Source: Planctomycetota bacterium (GTDB lineage: Bacteria; Planctomycetota; UBA1135; GCA-002686595). Taken from it: DNA of 64,000 nucleotides. Shown piece by piece: positions 29,594-38,042 of this stretch. Location of the stretch: positions 124,001-188,000 of the forward strand of contig JAQXEK010000058.1 of the NCBI GenBank assembly GCA_029250885.1, written 5' to 3'. Numbering within the stretch: the stretch's first letter is position 1; each line of letters opens with the position of its first letter. The notes below the pieces were generated by a model, which was not told the origin of the DNA, made no database searches, and saw only the letters and a program-made list of their open reading frames with translations. The position numbers and the translations under genes were made by a program.

Positions 29594-31213
29594 CTACCAC
29601 TTGCGCAGCATCAGAATCGCACCGGGCTCGAAGCCTTGCTCTTCCTTTAGCTCGATAAGCTGCACCCCTGGGTCCGCTTGGAAGGCGGCGTACTCCGCGG
29701 GCTTAGTCCACTTAGGCAGAATCTTGGCCTGGCGGTAGGTCGGCTCGTAGCGATCGAAGAACTGCATGGGAACGAGCCGGTCGTGACCTGGGGAGGAGCG
29801 GTTGGTACCAGGTTCGGATGCCTCGAGCACCTCGCGATTGGTGAGCCCCATGGAGTCGTAGATCACCATCCCCGAGTAGTAGCCGATGGCGCCGATAGGC
29901 ACGAGCACAAGCGAGTCCGTGGGCTTCGCATGGAGCTTGAGCGCGCGACCGATGTCGGCCCACTTCTGGCATCGGTTGGACATGCCGCTCCAGTAGCTGT
30001 ACTCCGTCGAGTAGGTGGGGCTAGTCCAGCGGAAGTGCAGCCTCTCACGTACGGACTTCGGCACAAGGTGCTGGCCATAGGAAGGCTGCGCGTTGGTCAG
30101 GATGCCGATGGAGAACAGCGCGATGGCCAGGCTCGGCCTTGCCTTGATCGTGGTCTCGATCAGGACACCAAAGATAAGCGCGAGGAACGGCGCCGCCGGA
30201 AGAAAGAAGCGCCCCATGGCCATGAAGTCGCCGCCCACAAGGACGCCATAGGCAAAGGTCGCGGCCACCGTCAAGGTCGCAGCGTCCCTTGCTCCTAGGG
30301 CCGCTCGCGACCCGCGCAGAAGCCGGGCAGCCATAGCGACGATCCCAAGGAAGAACACCGCGGGGATGACCGGAAGCATGACCCAGTAGGACAGCAGGTA
30401 CTTGATGCCGCGCTCCAAAGAGAGCGCGGTCATCCCAACCTTCGCACGTGCCGTATTGGGCAGGTAGTCGCCGTAAACATGTAGGCGCCAAGCCAGAAAG
30501 ATCCCGCCACAGACGGCCAGGATTCCCACAGTCTGCAGAACTGCTGTACGGAAGGGACCGGAAGCGAAGAGCCCCGGGACTGGAACCGTCCCCTTCTGGT
30601 GCTTGCGCCTCCAGAGAGAACCAAGGAGTGCGACGACCCCGATACAGACGACCCAATACGGGCCATCCGCGCGCATCATGCTAGTGGCGACACCGGCCAG
30701 ACCGGCGACGACACCGCGAGGGTTGTCCTCGTCCAAGAACAGCGCGGAGAAGTACACGAAGATCGCTAGAACAAACAGGCTCGACGAAAGACCGCTGGTG
30801 GACCAGACCCCGACCGTGGGGTTTGCCGCGAAGAAGAACCCGGTAGCGACAAGTGCCGGGATACCCAGGTTGAACTTGCAGCGGGCAAAATCGAGGACAA
30901 GGAATAGGGTCAAGAACGATCCGGCGATGGTCAGGACCCGCGACCAGACCGTCACGTCCAGGTGCAACCACTCCACTGCTCCAAGCAAGACCGCCCACAG
31001 GAACTCGGAGTACCCCTCCACCGGAGGCTCCGTCCCGGGGTTGTAAACCAGCCCGAAGCCCTCGGCGAAGTTCTTCGAGTAACGAAACAGGATGTACGCG
31101 TCATCGGTCAGGAAGTTGAATCGCGCGACAAAGTAGGCAAGCACGAGGCCCGTGATTGCAAAGACACTTAGAAGGACATTGCGAGTGACTGAGGGGTGGG
31201 GCGAGGGGCGCAT
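29594..31213 (-). CDS. Membrane glycosyltransferase, AftB-like GT-C type
   Basis: A protein of 539 residues with about ten hydrophobic helices and a soluble C-terminal domain. After the first helix comes NFLTDDAYILFRYSKNFAEGFGLVYNPGTEPPVEGYSEFLW. This is the DDAYI/F-x-RY-xN...G-GLVYNPG...GYS signature of the AftB-like family, with the Asp-Asp as the likely catalytic and metal site. Such enzymes transfer sugars from polyprenyl-phosphate donors to acceptors on the outer face of the membrane. The C-terminal part (MSNRCQKWADIGRALKLHAKPTDSLVLVPIGAIGYYSG) is the usual extracytoplasmic domain. The donor and target are unknown. It is convergent with etfA. Confidence 0.78.
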   Translation of the reverse strand: MRPSPHPSVTRNVLLSVFAITGLVLAYFVARFNFLTDDAYILFRYSKNFAEGFGLVYNPGTEPPVEGYSEFLWAVLLGAVEWLHLDVTVWSRVLTIAGSFLTLFLVLDFARCKFNLGIPALVATGFFFAANPTVGVWSTSGLSSSLFVLAIFVYFSALFLDEDNPRGVVAGLAGVATSMMRADGPYWVVCIGVVALLGSLWRRKHQKGTVPVPGLFASGPFRTAVLQTVGILAVCGGIFLAWRLHVYGDYLPNTARAKVGMTALSLERGIKYLLSYWVMLPVIPAVFFLGIVAMAARLLRGSRAALGARDAATLTVAATFAYGVLVGGDFMAMGRFFLPAAPFLALIFGVLIETTIKARPSLAIALFSIGILTNAQPSYGQHLVPKSVRERLHFRWTSPTYSTEYSYWSGMSNRCQKWADIGRALKLHAKPTDSLVLVPIGAIGYYSGMVIYDSMGLTNREVLEASEPGTNRSSPGHDRLVPMQFFDRYEPTYRQAKILPKWTKPAEYAAFQADPGVQLIELKEEQGFEPGAILMLRKW

Positions 31214-31297
31214 GGGTGCACTCTAACCAATCCACGAGGCCGCCGGGAGTGCTGCCTGGGCGGGCTGGCTACATAGGCTTCACGTGCCGAGGAGCCA

Positions 31298-31486
31298 ATG
31301 CCGATTCCCGGGTCTAAAGTCGACTTTACTACCATCCAAGCAGCTATCGACACCGCGGTGGACGTCGACCTGATCGTCGTGGCTGACGGTGCCCACCAAG
31401 AGCACCAGCACACCGAAGGTAAGTTCATCAGCCTGACTGGCCAGGTCAACCCAAGCCTCTACCTAAGTGAGTTCGCAGGCGACTAG
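31298..31486 (+). pseudogene. Fragment of a right-handed beta-helix secreted protein
   Basis: A 62-residue reading frame beginning near MPIPGSKVDFTTIQAAIDTAV. The sequence matches the first repeat of pectate-lyase-like parallel beta-helix proteins: FTTIQAAID, then LIVVADGAHQEHQHTEGKFISLTG, like VLVADGTYTGPGNK in complete members. Everything downstream is lost; the frame stops at 31486, overlapping the 3' end of egtD. No signal peptide is present. It is a decayed remnant rather than a gene. Confidence 0.5.
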
Positions 31487-32439
31487 GCAATCGCCCGAAG
31501 CAGCATGACGCCGAACCACTTGCGCTCGTCCATCCACACGGTCTCCACCGTGAAGCCGGCGGCGCGAGCGAGCTCGCCCATCGTCTGCGGCGTGTACTTG
31601 TAGCTGCTCTCGGTCCAGATCGAATCAAACCGATCAAAGTGCAGGGTCTGACCAGCTAGGCGGACGTCCTGGGCTTCGGTGCAGACAAGGTGCATCTCGA
31701 TTCGCGAAGCCATGGGGTTAAAGAACGAATAGTGCTTCCAGGTGTTCACGTCGAAGCCCGCGTCCGTGCGTGCATTCACATGGCGCAGAGCGTTTAGGTT
31801 GAACTCCGCCGTCACACCAGCAGCGTCGTTGTAGGCGGCGTGTAGAACGTCCGGATCCTTTACCAGGTCGACGCCAAGTACAAGCGCTCCGCCCTTACCC
31901 AGCATGCGGGCCACGCGGCCCAGAAACTTGGCGGCTTCCGAGGGGTGAAAGTTTCCGACGGTGCTGCCTGGGAAGAATGCGACCCTCGACTGCCCCTTCG
32001 GCACGGGGCCGAGCTCGACGGGGTTGTGGTAGTCTTGGACAACGGTGTCGATGGCAATCCCGGGGAAGCGGCTGCCCAGACGCCTGGCTGCGCCTTCTAG
32101 GGCCGATGCACTGACATCAACGGGGCGGTAGGTCGCCACATCCAGGGCTTCTAGCAGAGTCTCCGTCTTCTCCGCGGATCCCGCGCCAAACTCCACCAGC
32201 TCGATGGGCCCCTGCAAGTGCGCTGCGAGATCAGACCGGATGCTATCCAAGATGCCGCGCTCGGTGCGCGCCTGGTAGTACTCCGGCTGGCGGGTGATCT
32301 CATCAAACAGAACGCTGCCCTTGGCGTCGTAGAAGAACGCTGGTGAGATCGTTCGCGGCGTGCCATTCAATCCCTCGAGCACTTCTAGGGCAAAAGAGTC
32401 GTTCACGGGCCGGGTCTTCGTGGTTGAGCTGGTTGTCAT
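31483..32439 (-). CDS. egtD: L-histidine N-alpha-methyltransferase EgtD
   Basis: An SAM-dependent methyltransferase of 318 residues that trimethylates histidine to hercynine, the first step of ergothioneine synthesis. EgtD hallmarks are PRTISPAFFYDAKGSVLFDEITRQPEYYQARTE near the N-terminus, VEFGAGSAEKTETLL as the SAM-binding loop, FFPGSTVGNFHP, GVDLVKDPDVLHAAYNDAAGVTAEFNLN and the MASRIEMHLV segment. It is the second gene of an egtB-egtD pair; its ATG overlaps the egtB stop by 4 bp. No egtA, C or E is nearby, fitting the two-gene pathway with another C-S lyase. Confidence 0.95.
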   Translation of the reverse strand: MTTSSTTKTRPVNDSFALEVLEGLNGTPRTISPAFFYDAKGSVLFDEITRQPEYYQARTERGILDSIRSDLAAHLQGPIELVEFGAGSAEKTETLLEALDVATYRPVDVSASALEGAARRLGSRFPGIAIDTVVQDYHNPVELGPVPKGQSRVAFFPGSTVGNFHPSEAAKFLGRVARMLGKGGALVLGVDLVKDPDVLHAAYNDAAGVTAEFNLNALRHVNARTDAGFDVNTWKHYSFFNPMASRIEMHLVCTEAQDVRLAGQTLHFDRFDSIWTESSYKYTPQTMGELARAAGFTVETVWMDERKWFGVMLLRAIA

Positions 32440-33761
32440 TGGTTTCCGCCGCTTCTCGCAAGGCGTACGCCGCTGAATTGCCAGCGGGCATCGGGTGGGA
32501 AAAAGTTGCGGTAGGTCGGTCGGATGTGGTCGCGAGGTGTGGCGCAGGAGCCGCCGCGCAGCACCATCTGACCACTCATGAACTTACCGTTGTACTCACC
32601 AAGGGCACCGGTGATCGGTGCATAGCCCGGATAGCCGATGTAGGGGCTGGCCGTCCACTCCCAAACCGAGCCCAGCATTCCAGCCAAACCGTCGGGGCAG
32701 GCCGGCGGGGATACCGTCTTCGGCACAAAGGCGTTCTCGCCATGGAAGCTGCCGTGGCTCTGGGCGCTCGTCGCCTGGGCGACCTCCCACTCGGCTTCCG
32801 TTGGAAGGCGAGCACCGGCCCAACGGGCGTAGGCATCGGCCTCGTAGAAGCTGACATGACGAACAGGCGCATCGGGGTCCAGTTGGATCATCCCGCGGGC
32901 GGTAAACTCCTGCAGCCCGCCGTCGGCGGCACGCTCCCAATACAAGGGCCCACTCCACCTGTCCGACGCTCGGCGCACGCGCGCCCAGCCATCGCTCAGC
33001 CAGAGGTTGGCGTCCTTGTACCCACCCTCAGCCACGAAGGTTAGCCATTCGGCGTTGGTTACCGTGCGGTGGGCAAGCTCGAAATCCTGCAAGAGCACGC
33101 TGTGGCGCGGCCCCTCGTTGTCGAAGTGGAATTCAGCGCCGCCCCGGAAGCCGACTTCGTGGATCCCGCCGCTGAACTTGCGGAACTGCAAGTCGCCTGG
33201 CGGATCCTGGCGCGCTATGTCGTCACCCGGTCGCGCGAATGCCTCGGGCCGCAGCGGGTTGTGCCAAAATGCATGCATCAGGTCCGTCACCATCAGCTCT
33301 TGGTGCTGCTCTTCATGGTGCGTCCCCAGCTCGAGCGCACGCAACGCCGCAGGGGGTAGCTCGCCTGCGGACAGGGCCTCTTCCACATGCGCATCCACGG
33401 CCAGCCGGTACTCGGTAATTTCGGGAACCGTGGGCCGACTCAGCATGCCCCGTCGGCCCCGGGCAACCCGCGCGCCTACGGTTTCGTAGTAGCTGTTAAA
33501 GAGGAACGAATAGCGTGGATGGTGGGGCTGGAATCCCTGGACGTGTGGGCCAAGAACGAACTCCTCGAGGAACCAGGTCGTGTGGGCCAAGTGCCAAGCC
33601 AAGGGAGATGCGTCCTCCATAGACTGGAGTAGAAAGTCCTCGCGCTCGAGTCCCTCTACCCACTTTAGCGTACGCTGCCGCACACGCTGGAATCTCTTCG
33701 CAAGCGGGTGGCGCGCGCTTCCCTCCGACACCGTTGGGCTACTGCTGCGATCTACTTTCAT
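32436..33761 (-). CDS. egtB: Ergothioneine biosynthesis sulfoxide synthase EgtB
   Basis: A non-haem iron enzyme of 441 residues that joins hercynine with gamma-glutamylcysteine or cysteine to the sulfoxide. The N-terminal DinB-like domain carries the iron ligands (His in HLAHTTWFLEEF and HHEEQHQEL). The C-terminal part is the formylglycine-generating-enzyme fold: FGGIHEVGF-like SGGIHEVGF, HRTVTNAEWLTFVAEGGY, PVRHVSFYEADAYARWAGARLPTEAEWEVA, LAGMLGSVWEWTASPYIGYPGY and VLRGGSCATPRDHIRPTYRNFFPPDARW. It is followed without gap by egtD, so ergothioneine should be made as a redox protectant. Confidence 0.96.
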   Translation of the reverse strand: MKVDRSSSPTVSEGSARHPLAKRFQRVRQRTLKWVEGLEREDFLLQSMEDASPLAWHLAHTTWFLEEFVLGPHVQGFQPHHPRYSFLFNSYYETVGARVARGRRGMLSRPTVPEITEYRLAVDAHVEEALSAGELPPAALRALELGTHHEEQHQELMVTDLMHAFWHNPLRPEAFARPGDDIARQDPPGDLQFRKFSGGIHEVGFRGGAEFHFDNEGPRHSVLLQDFELAHRTVTNAEWLTFVAEGGYKDANLWLSDGWARVRRASDRWSGPLYWERAADGGLQEFTARGMIQLDPDAPVRHVSFYEADAYARWAGARLPTEAEWEVAQATSAQSHGSFHGENAFVPKTVSPPACPDGLAGMLGSVWEWTASPYIGYPGYAPITGALGEYNGKFMSGQMVLRGGSCATPRDHIRPTYRNFFPPDARWQFSGVRLARSGGNQ

Positions 33762-33977
33762 CTTCCATCCAAGGCCCGAACGTGGCCCCTATTCCGCAAT
33801 TGGGACTTAGGGCAATTCGCTTCTTGCGTTGCTATCTTACTCAAAAGCACATCGAAGGTCACGGCAACCCATAGATACCGAGTTGCACGCTAACCGCAGC
33901 TTGACCTGATTAAGGCAGCTCATCAACTTCGGCCGCCAAAGTCCGGCGGAGCGCTCTCTCACGATGTGAGTCCGGTG

Positions 33978-34001
33978 TCCCTGCAGACAAAAATGCAGGG
34001 A
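33978..34001. terminator. Weak hairpin downstream of tRNA-Val
   Basis: TCCCTGCA (33978-33985) pairs with TGCAGGGA (33994-34001) around loop GACAAAAA. It is 50 bp past the tRNA on the minus strand and could help end or protect its transcript. No U tract follows on either strand, so the call is weak. Confidence 0.3.
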
Positions 34002-34051
34002 AGGCCCCTTTAGGAGTTGTAAAACCCTAGGTTTGCGAGCCAAGGAGCGAG

Positions 34052-34127
34052 TGGTGGGCCGCACTGGACTTGAACCAGTAACCTCCACGCTGTGAACATG
34101 GCACTCTACCAATTGAGTTAGCGGCCC
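34052..34127 (-). tRNA. tRNA-Val (anticodon CAC)
   Basis: The minus strand folds as a complete cloverleaf. The acceptor stem GGGCCGC/GCGGCCC is perfect, the D-arm is ACTC-AATTGGTA-GAGT, and the anticodon stem CCATG/CGTGG closes the loop TTCACAG. Anticodon CAC reads GUG valine codons. The T-arm ACTGG-TTCAAGT-CCAGT has the TTC motif, and discriminator A is followed by an encoded CCA (34052-34054). It lies 53 bp downstream of the ECF sigma factor on the same strand. Confidence 0.96.
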
Positions 34128-34149
34128 GGGGCGAAGACTCTAGGGGTTG

Positions 34150-34171
34150 GGGGGCTGGTAGGCAAGCCCCC
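34150..34171 (-). terminator. Hairpin between the ECF sigma gene and tRNA-Val
   Basis: GGGGGCT (34150-34156) and AGCCCCC (34165-34171) form a perfect 7-bp stem with an 8-nt loop, 10 bp past the sigma factor stop. There is no U tract; it may be a weak terminator or a processing signal ahead of the tRNA. Confidence 0.35.
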
Positions 34172-34180
34172 TTGTGCAGA

Positions 34181-34921
34181 TTACTCGGCTTCCTCTTCTA
34201 GGCGGCTACGGGTGATCTCGGCCAGGCTTTTTTCGGCGCGGCGGATCATCATGCGGATCGCGTCTTCCGAGCGACCGCCCATCTTCTTGCCGGCTTCGCC
34301 AAGGGTCATGCCCTGGAAGACGACTAGGGTAAGGGCTTGGCGGTGCTCAGGCTTGAGCTCGTCGATAGCCTCGCGCAGGATGCGATACTCCTCCGAGCGC
34401 TGGACCTGGCGGGTCACGGAGAGGTCTGCCGAAGGAGCCAGGAAGATAGGCTTGTCGTCGCTGTCATTCGGAGCGCCCTCCAGGGAGCGCTCACGCGAGA
34501 TGTCGCGCTTGCCGGCAGCGTAGAACTCGGCCTTGTCGCGGACCTTGTTTTGGAGGATGCGAGAGAGCCAGCGCAGGAACGAGCCCTCGCCCTGGTAGAC
34601 GTAGCCCTTAAAGTCCCGGGCGGCCTCGCGGAAGGTCGTCTGGGCTAGGTCATCCGGGCCCTCTTTCCAGCCTAGGCGCGTGCCAATTTGGCGACGGGCG
34701 TACTGGACCATGATGTCGTGGTAGCGCTCGAACAAGGTGTTTAAGGCGTCGGCATTACCGTCGTGGGCAAGGTCGACGAGTTGCTTGATCTCAGTGTCCG
34801 CTAGGAACTCCTCCGGGGGAGGTCCGGACTCGAGCTCTTGCTGAAGAGCTTGGGTCTCAGGGATGATGTCCTCGGCAGAGGTGCTGGGGACGTCTTCGTT
34901 GGTTGACTTGGAGTTGCTCAT
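34181..34921 (-). CDS. ECF-type RNA polymerase sigma factor
   Basis: A protein of 246 residues. An acidic Ser/Pro N-terminal tail (about 1-40) precedes sigma region 2 (ALNTLFERYHDIMVQYARRQIG, EGPDDLAQTTFREAARDFKGYVYQGEGSFLRWLSRILQNKVRDKAEFY) and region 4 (EAIDELKPEHRQALTLVVFQGMTLGEAGKKMGGRSEDAIRMMIRRAEKSLAEI). Region 3 is absent, as expected in extracytoplasmic-function sigma factors. The FLRWLSRILQNKVRD run is typical of planctomycete ECF groups, many of which regulate surface and stress genes without a membrane anti-sigma partner. None is adjacent. The start ATG has no visible ribosome-binding site. Confidence 0.9.
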   Translation of the reverse strand: MSNSKSTNEDVPSTSAEDIIPETQALQQELESGPPPEEFLADTEIKQLVDLAHDGNADALNTLFERYHDIMVQYARRQIGTRLGWKEGPDDLAQTTFREAARDFKGYVYQGEGSFLRWLSRILQNKVRDKAEFYAAGKRDISRERSLEGAPNDSDDKPIFLAPSADLSVTRQVQRSEEYRILREAIDELKPEHRQALTLVVFQGMTLGEAGKKMGGRSEDAIRMMIRRAEKSLAEITRSRLEEEAE

Positions 34922-35168
34922 TTTGGGTGGGCTAGGTTAGCGGCTAGGGTACCTAAAACCTCCACGGATGGAGAGGTTGCTCCATTTGGCAGGGGGATGC
35001 CTAGCTAGGTCAGTCCCTAGTTTCTTCGCCGTTCCCGCCCGTTTGGATTCCGAATTCCGCAAGGAGGATCCAAGAGCATGCTCCATAGAGACACTTGCCG
35101 CGCTCGGTTTGGGGTAAACCGGGCCTTTGAAGGAGTCAAAGCGCTTTTGCCAAGCGTCGGCGCCGCTG

Positions 35169-37310
35169 CTAGGTACCCGCGACGAAGGCGATGAAGGCAG
35201 GCTCGTCGAGTATTTCAACGTCCAGGGACTCGGCCTTCTTCAACTTGGAGCCAGCCTTGGCCCCGGCGACTAGGTAGTCGGTGCGCCTGCTGATGGACGA
35301 GGCGATGCGGCCGCCGTTGGACTCGACGATGGATTTAGCCTCGGCGCGCTTCATGGTCTCCAGGGTGCCAGTGAGCACGACGGTCTTGCCGGCGAAGACT
35401 CCCTCTCTTGCGTCAGGGCTGGGGAAGCTGAGCTCGACGCCGCCGGCGAAAAAGTGGGCGACCATGGCCTGGTTGTGCTCGTCCGCGAAGAAGTTGATAA
35501 TCTCCTTGGCGACCTCGGGCCCGATCCCATCAAGCTCGATTAGGGTCTCCTCGGTGGTGGCCATCAGGTCTTCGAAATTGTCGAAGCGCGCGGCCAGAAT
35601 CTTTGACGTGGACGGCCCGACGTCTGGGATTCCCAGGGCGACAAGAAACCGATCCGCGGTGACCTTACGGCGCTCCTCGAGCTGACTGAAGAGGTTGTCG
35701 GTGCTCTTCTCGCCCCAGCGGTCCAGCCCAAGAACGGCCTCGCGATCCAGGTGAAAAAGGTCGGCGGGGTTGTGCAGCAGCCCGGCGCTGGCCATCTGCT
35801 CGATGAGCTTCGGCCCGATGGACTCGATCTCGAATGCGGTGCGCCCGGCAAGCAGTTTGATGCGCCCCACTAACTGCGGCCGGCAACTTAGGCCATTCGG
35901 GCAGTAGAAGTACTTACCGGTTGCGGTGACCCGCGTACCGCAGGAGGGGCACGCCTCGGGCATCGCAAAGCGCGATCTGTAGCGCCAGGTGACGCCAGCC
36001 TGGACCTCGCGCATGGCACCCTCTTCCGCGGGGCCCACCAATAGCGACTCCGGCACAAGCCCCTTCCAATCCGTGGGCTCCTCGCCGGTGGCCGCGCTGG
36101 AAACGCCCGTGACCTGCGGGATTACATCGCCCGCTCGGTGCAAGGTCACCGAGTCACCGATCGCAATGGCCAGGTTCGCCACGTGCTCGGCGTTGTGCAG
36201 GGTCGTGTGGCGGACCGTCACGCCGCCGACCTCCACGGCATCCAAGTGCGCGCGCGGAGTCAAGCGGCCGCCGACGCCGACCATGACCTCGATCGCGCGC
36301 AAGGTCGTGATCGCCTCGACGGGTTCAAACTTGTGGGCGTACTGCCAGCGCATTGTGCGCGACGTCTGGCCCAGGCGCTCGCGCAGGGCCAGGTCGTCTA
36401 GCTTCGCGACGACGCCGTCCATGTCGAAGGGGATGTCCCAGCGCCCGGCCTCGACCTTGTCGTGGTAAGCGATGCACGCATCGAGCCCCTGTACCCGCTC
36501 GCCAAGCCCTGAATCCGGCAGCCCCCATTCGCCCATGGCGCGGACGATGTCGACGTACGAATCGAAGGACTGCTCTTCGCCCGGCGCGAACTCGATACGC
36601 GGCGCGGAGTAGATGTGAAACTCCAGAGGATAGCGCGCCACCTCGGCCGGATCGTTGCGGCGAATCGCACCGGCCGTCGCGTTGCGCGGATTGGCCAGCA
36701 TTGGCTCGCCAGCGGCGATCCGCTGTTCGTTGAAATTATCGAAGGCTGCGCGGCCGATCAAAACCTCGCCGCGCACCTCCAACAGTGCCGGGATTTTGCG
36801 CTTGTCCCCCACAAGGCGCAGCGGAATGTTGCCGACCGTGCGCAGGTTCGCCGTCACGTCCTCACCCATGGCGCCGTCGCCCCGGGTCAGCCCCTGGGTC
36901 AGCAGCCCATCCACATAGACCAGAGCCGCCGAGACGCCGTCAAACTTCGGCTCGACGCTCCAATGCAGCTCATCCCCGGACTCCATTCCCACAAACCGAA
37001 GGATGCGCTCCTCAAATTCGCGAACCTCGCCATCGCCGAACAGGCTGTCGATGGAGAGCATCGGGACCGCGTGGGGACGCTTCTCAAAGCTGGTCCCCTC
37101 GGCCAGGGCAGCGCCGACACGTTGGGTAGGGCTATCGGGCTGCACGAGGCTAGGATCGGCGCTCTCGAGGCCCTCGAGCTCCTTATACAGCGTGTCGTAG
37201 GCCGCATCGGAGATCTCGGACTTGCCCTGGTTGTAGTACAGGGCGGCATGCCGGGTCAGCTCGGCGCGGAGGGTCGCGGCACGGGCGGCGGGGTCTTTCT
37301 CGGAGCTCAT
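35169..37310 (-). CDS. ligA: NAD-dependent DNA ligase LigA
   Basis: A protein of 713 residues from the ATG at 37310; an ATG 9 bp upstream gives MCLMSS and cannot be ruled out. Order: N-terminal Ia domain that binds NMN (ALYYNQGKSEISDAAYDTLYKEL), the nucleotidyltransferase core with adenylated Lys122 (VEPKFDGVSA), then the OB fold (GDSVTLHRAGDVIPQVTGV). Next are a C4 zinc finger (CPSCG..FYCPNGLSC), helix-hairpin-helix repeats (LVALGIPDVGPSTSKILA, LIELDGIGPEVAKEIINF) and a BRCT domain (GKTVVLTGTLETMKRAEAKSIVES) at the C-terminus. It seals nicks in replication and repair. Length and domains are complete. Confidence 0.98.
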   Translation of the reverse strand: MSSEKDPAARAATLRAELTRHAALYYNQGKSEISDAAYDTLYKELEGLESADPSLVQPDSPTQRVGAALAEGTSFEKRPHAVPMLSIDSLFGDGEVREFEERILRFVGMESGDELHWSVEPKFDGVSAALVYVDGLLTQGLTRGDGAMGEDVTANLRTVGNIPLRLVGDKRKIPALLEVRGEVLIGRAAFDNFNEQRIAAGEPMLANPRNATAGAIRRNDPAEVARYPLEFHIYSAPRIEFAPGEEQSFDSYVDIVRAMGEWGLPDSGLGERVQGLDACIAYHDKVEAGRWDIPFDMDGVVAKLDDLALRERLGQTSRTMRWQYAHKFEPVEAITTLRAIEVMVGVGGRLTPRAHLDAVEVGGVTVRHTTLHNAEHVANLAIAIGDSVTLHRAGDVIPQVTGVSSAATGEEPTDWKGLVPESLLVGPAEEGAMREVQAGVTWRYRSRFAMPEACPSCGTRVTATGKYFYCPNGLSCRPQLVGRIKLLAGRTAFEIESIGPKLIEQMASAGLLHNPADLFHLDREAVLGLDRWGEKSTDNLFSQLEERRKVTADRFLVALGIPDVGPSTSKILAARFDNFEDLMATTEETLIELDGIGPEVAKEIINFFADEHNQAMVAHFFAGGVELSFPSPDAREGVFAGKTVVLTGTLETMKRAEAKSIVESNGGRIASSISRRTDYLVAGAKAGSKLKKAESLDVEILDEPAFIAFVAGT

Positions 37311-37425
37311 TAGGCACATCCTACGGGTCCGTGCGAAAGGAAGAAGTGCGTAACGTGGAATCCCAAGCGCCAAAGTGCCGCAAAGACCGCCAGCTCGCTC
37401 GCCATTGCCCCTGCCCACTCGCCCC

Positions 37426-37659
37426 ATGCTTTACCCCACCAACCTCCTTTGCCTTGGGTCGCTGTTTCTTGGCCCCCTGCTAACCGCTTGGACCTACAGT
37501 TCTTCCGAAGGTATGGCTGTCTCGTCGGAAGACGGCTCGACCTACGCAAAGTCGGTCAGGCAAAACGGGAACCTGTCCATGGCCCTCGCGAAGAACGGTA
37601 AGAAGGGCACCTACCGGTCCCTAAGGCCATTACTGAGGTTCGGAAAGAGGTGGATTTAA
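37426..37659 (+). CDS. Possible small secreted protein, unrecognised
   Basis: A 77-residue reading frame from the ATG at 37426 with a plausible signal peptide (MLYPTNLLCLGSLFLGPLLTAWT). It is followed by a polar stretch with GMAVSSEDGSTYAKSV and a basic end. It matches no family I know. Its codon use is less GC-rich at the third position than that of neighbours, and an AATAGCC/GGCTATT hairpin (37716-37733) followed by TAATAAA lies just downstream. It could be a real small gene or a remnant; support is weak. Confidence 0.3.
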   Translation: MLYPTNLLCLGSLFLGPLLTAWTYSSSEGMAVSSEDGSTYAKSVRQNGNLSMALAKNGKKGTYRSLRPLLRFGKRWI

Positions 37660-38042
37660 GTCCATTCGGACCAGGCTCCAGCAGCGACTGACCGCGCACT
37701 TATCCTGGGACGACGAATAGCCCTAAGGCTATTTAATAAAGTCCTTTACAGCGCAATCAGATCGACTCCTTTACCGTCCCCTCGACCGCGAATGAACGGC
37801 CTGTATTAGCCGGCCAGACTCGGGCTTTCTCCGGTACCCTGCTGCCATAGGCAAGGGACCCGTTGGCAGCCCATTCGGGGCCCAGCTGCCTGGAAGTCGC
37901 GGGGCGCCTGCTGTACGGTCTTTGGAACGGGTGCGGCTTGGTAATGGGAAGCCAGGCAAATATGCACCCCCGACCTCCCATCTGTTATTCTGTGCGGCTA
38001 CGTTTCGGATCATGAATCCTCGGGTGCAGAGCCCGACCCTAC
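37660..38042. other. Intergenic region before the nitronate monooxygenase-like gene
   Basis: Holds the small hairpin at 37716-37733 (7-bp stem, ending TAATAAA) and a weak promoter-like pair TTGGTA (37938-37943) and TATGCA (37961-37966) with 17-bp spacing that would serve the downstream gene. Nothing else is recognised; no tRNA or coding frame is supported. Confidence 0.35.

Noticed and set aside
33837-34112. 91-codon minus-strand reading frame
   Set aside because: It runs across the tRNA-Val gene and its downstream hairpin; the peptide contains the typical false 'VTGSSPVRP' reading of a tRNA.
34937-35218. 93-codon minus-strand reading frame after ligA
   Set aside because: It begins inside the last codons of ligA in another frame and has Ser/Arg/Pro-rich composition with no family resemblance.
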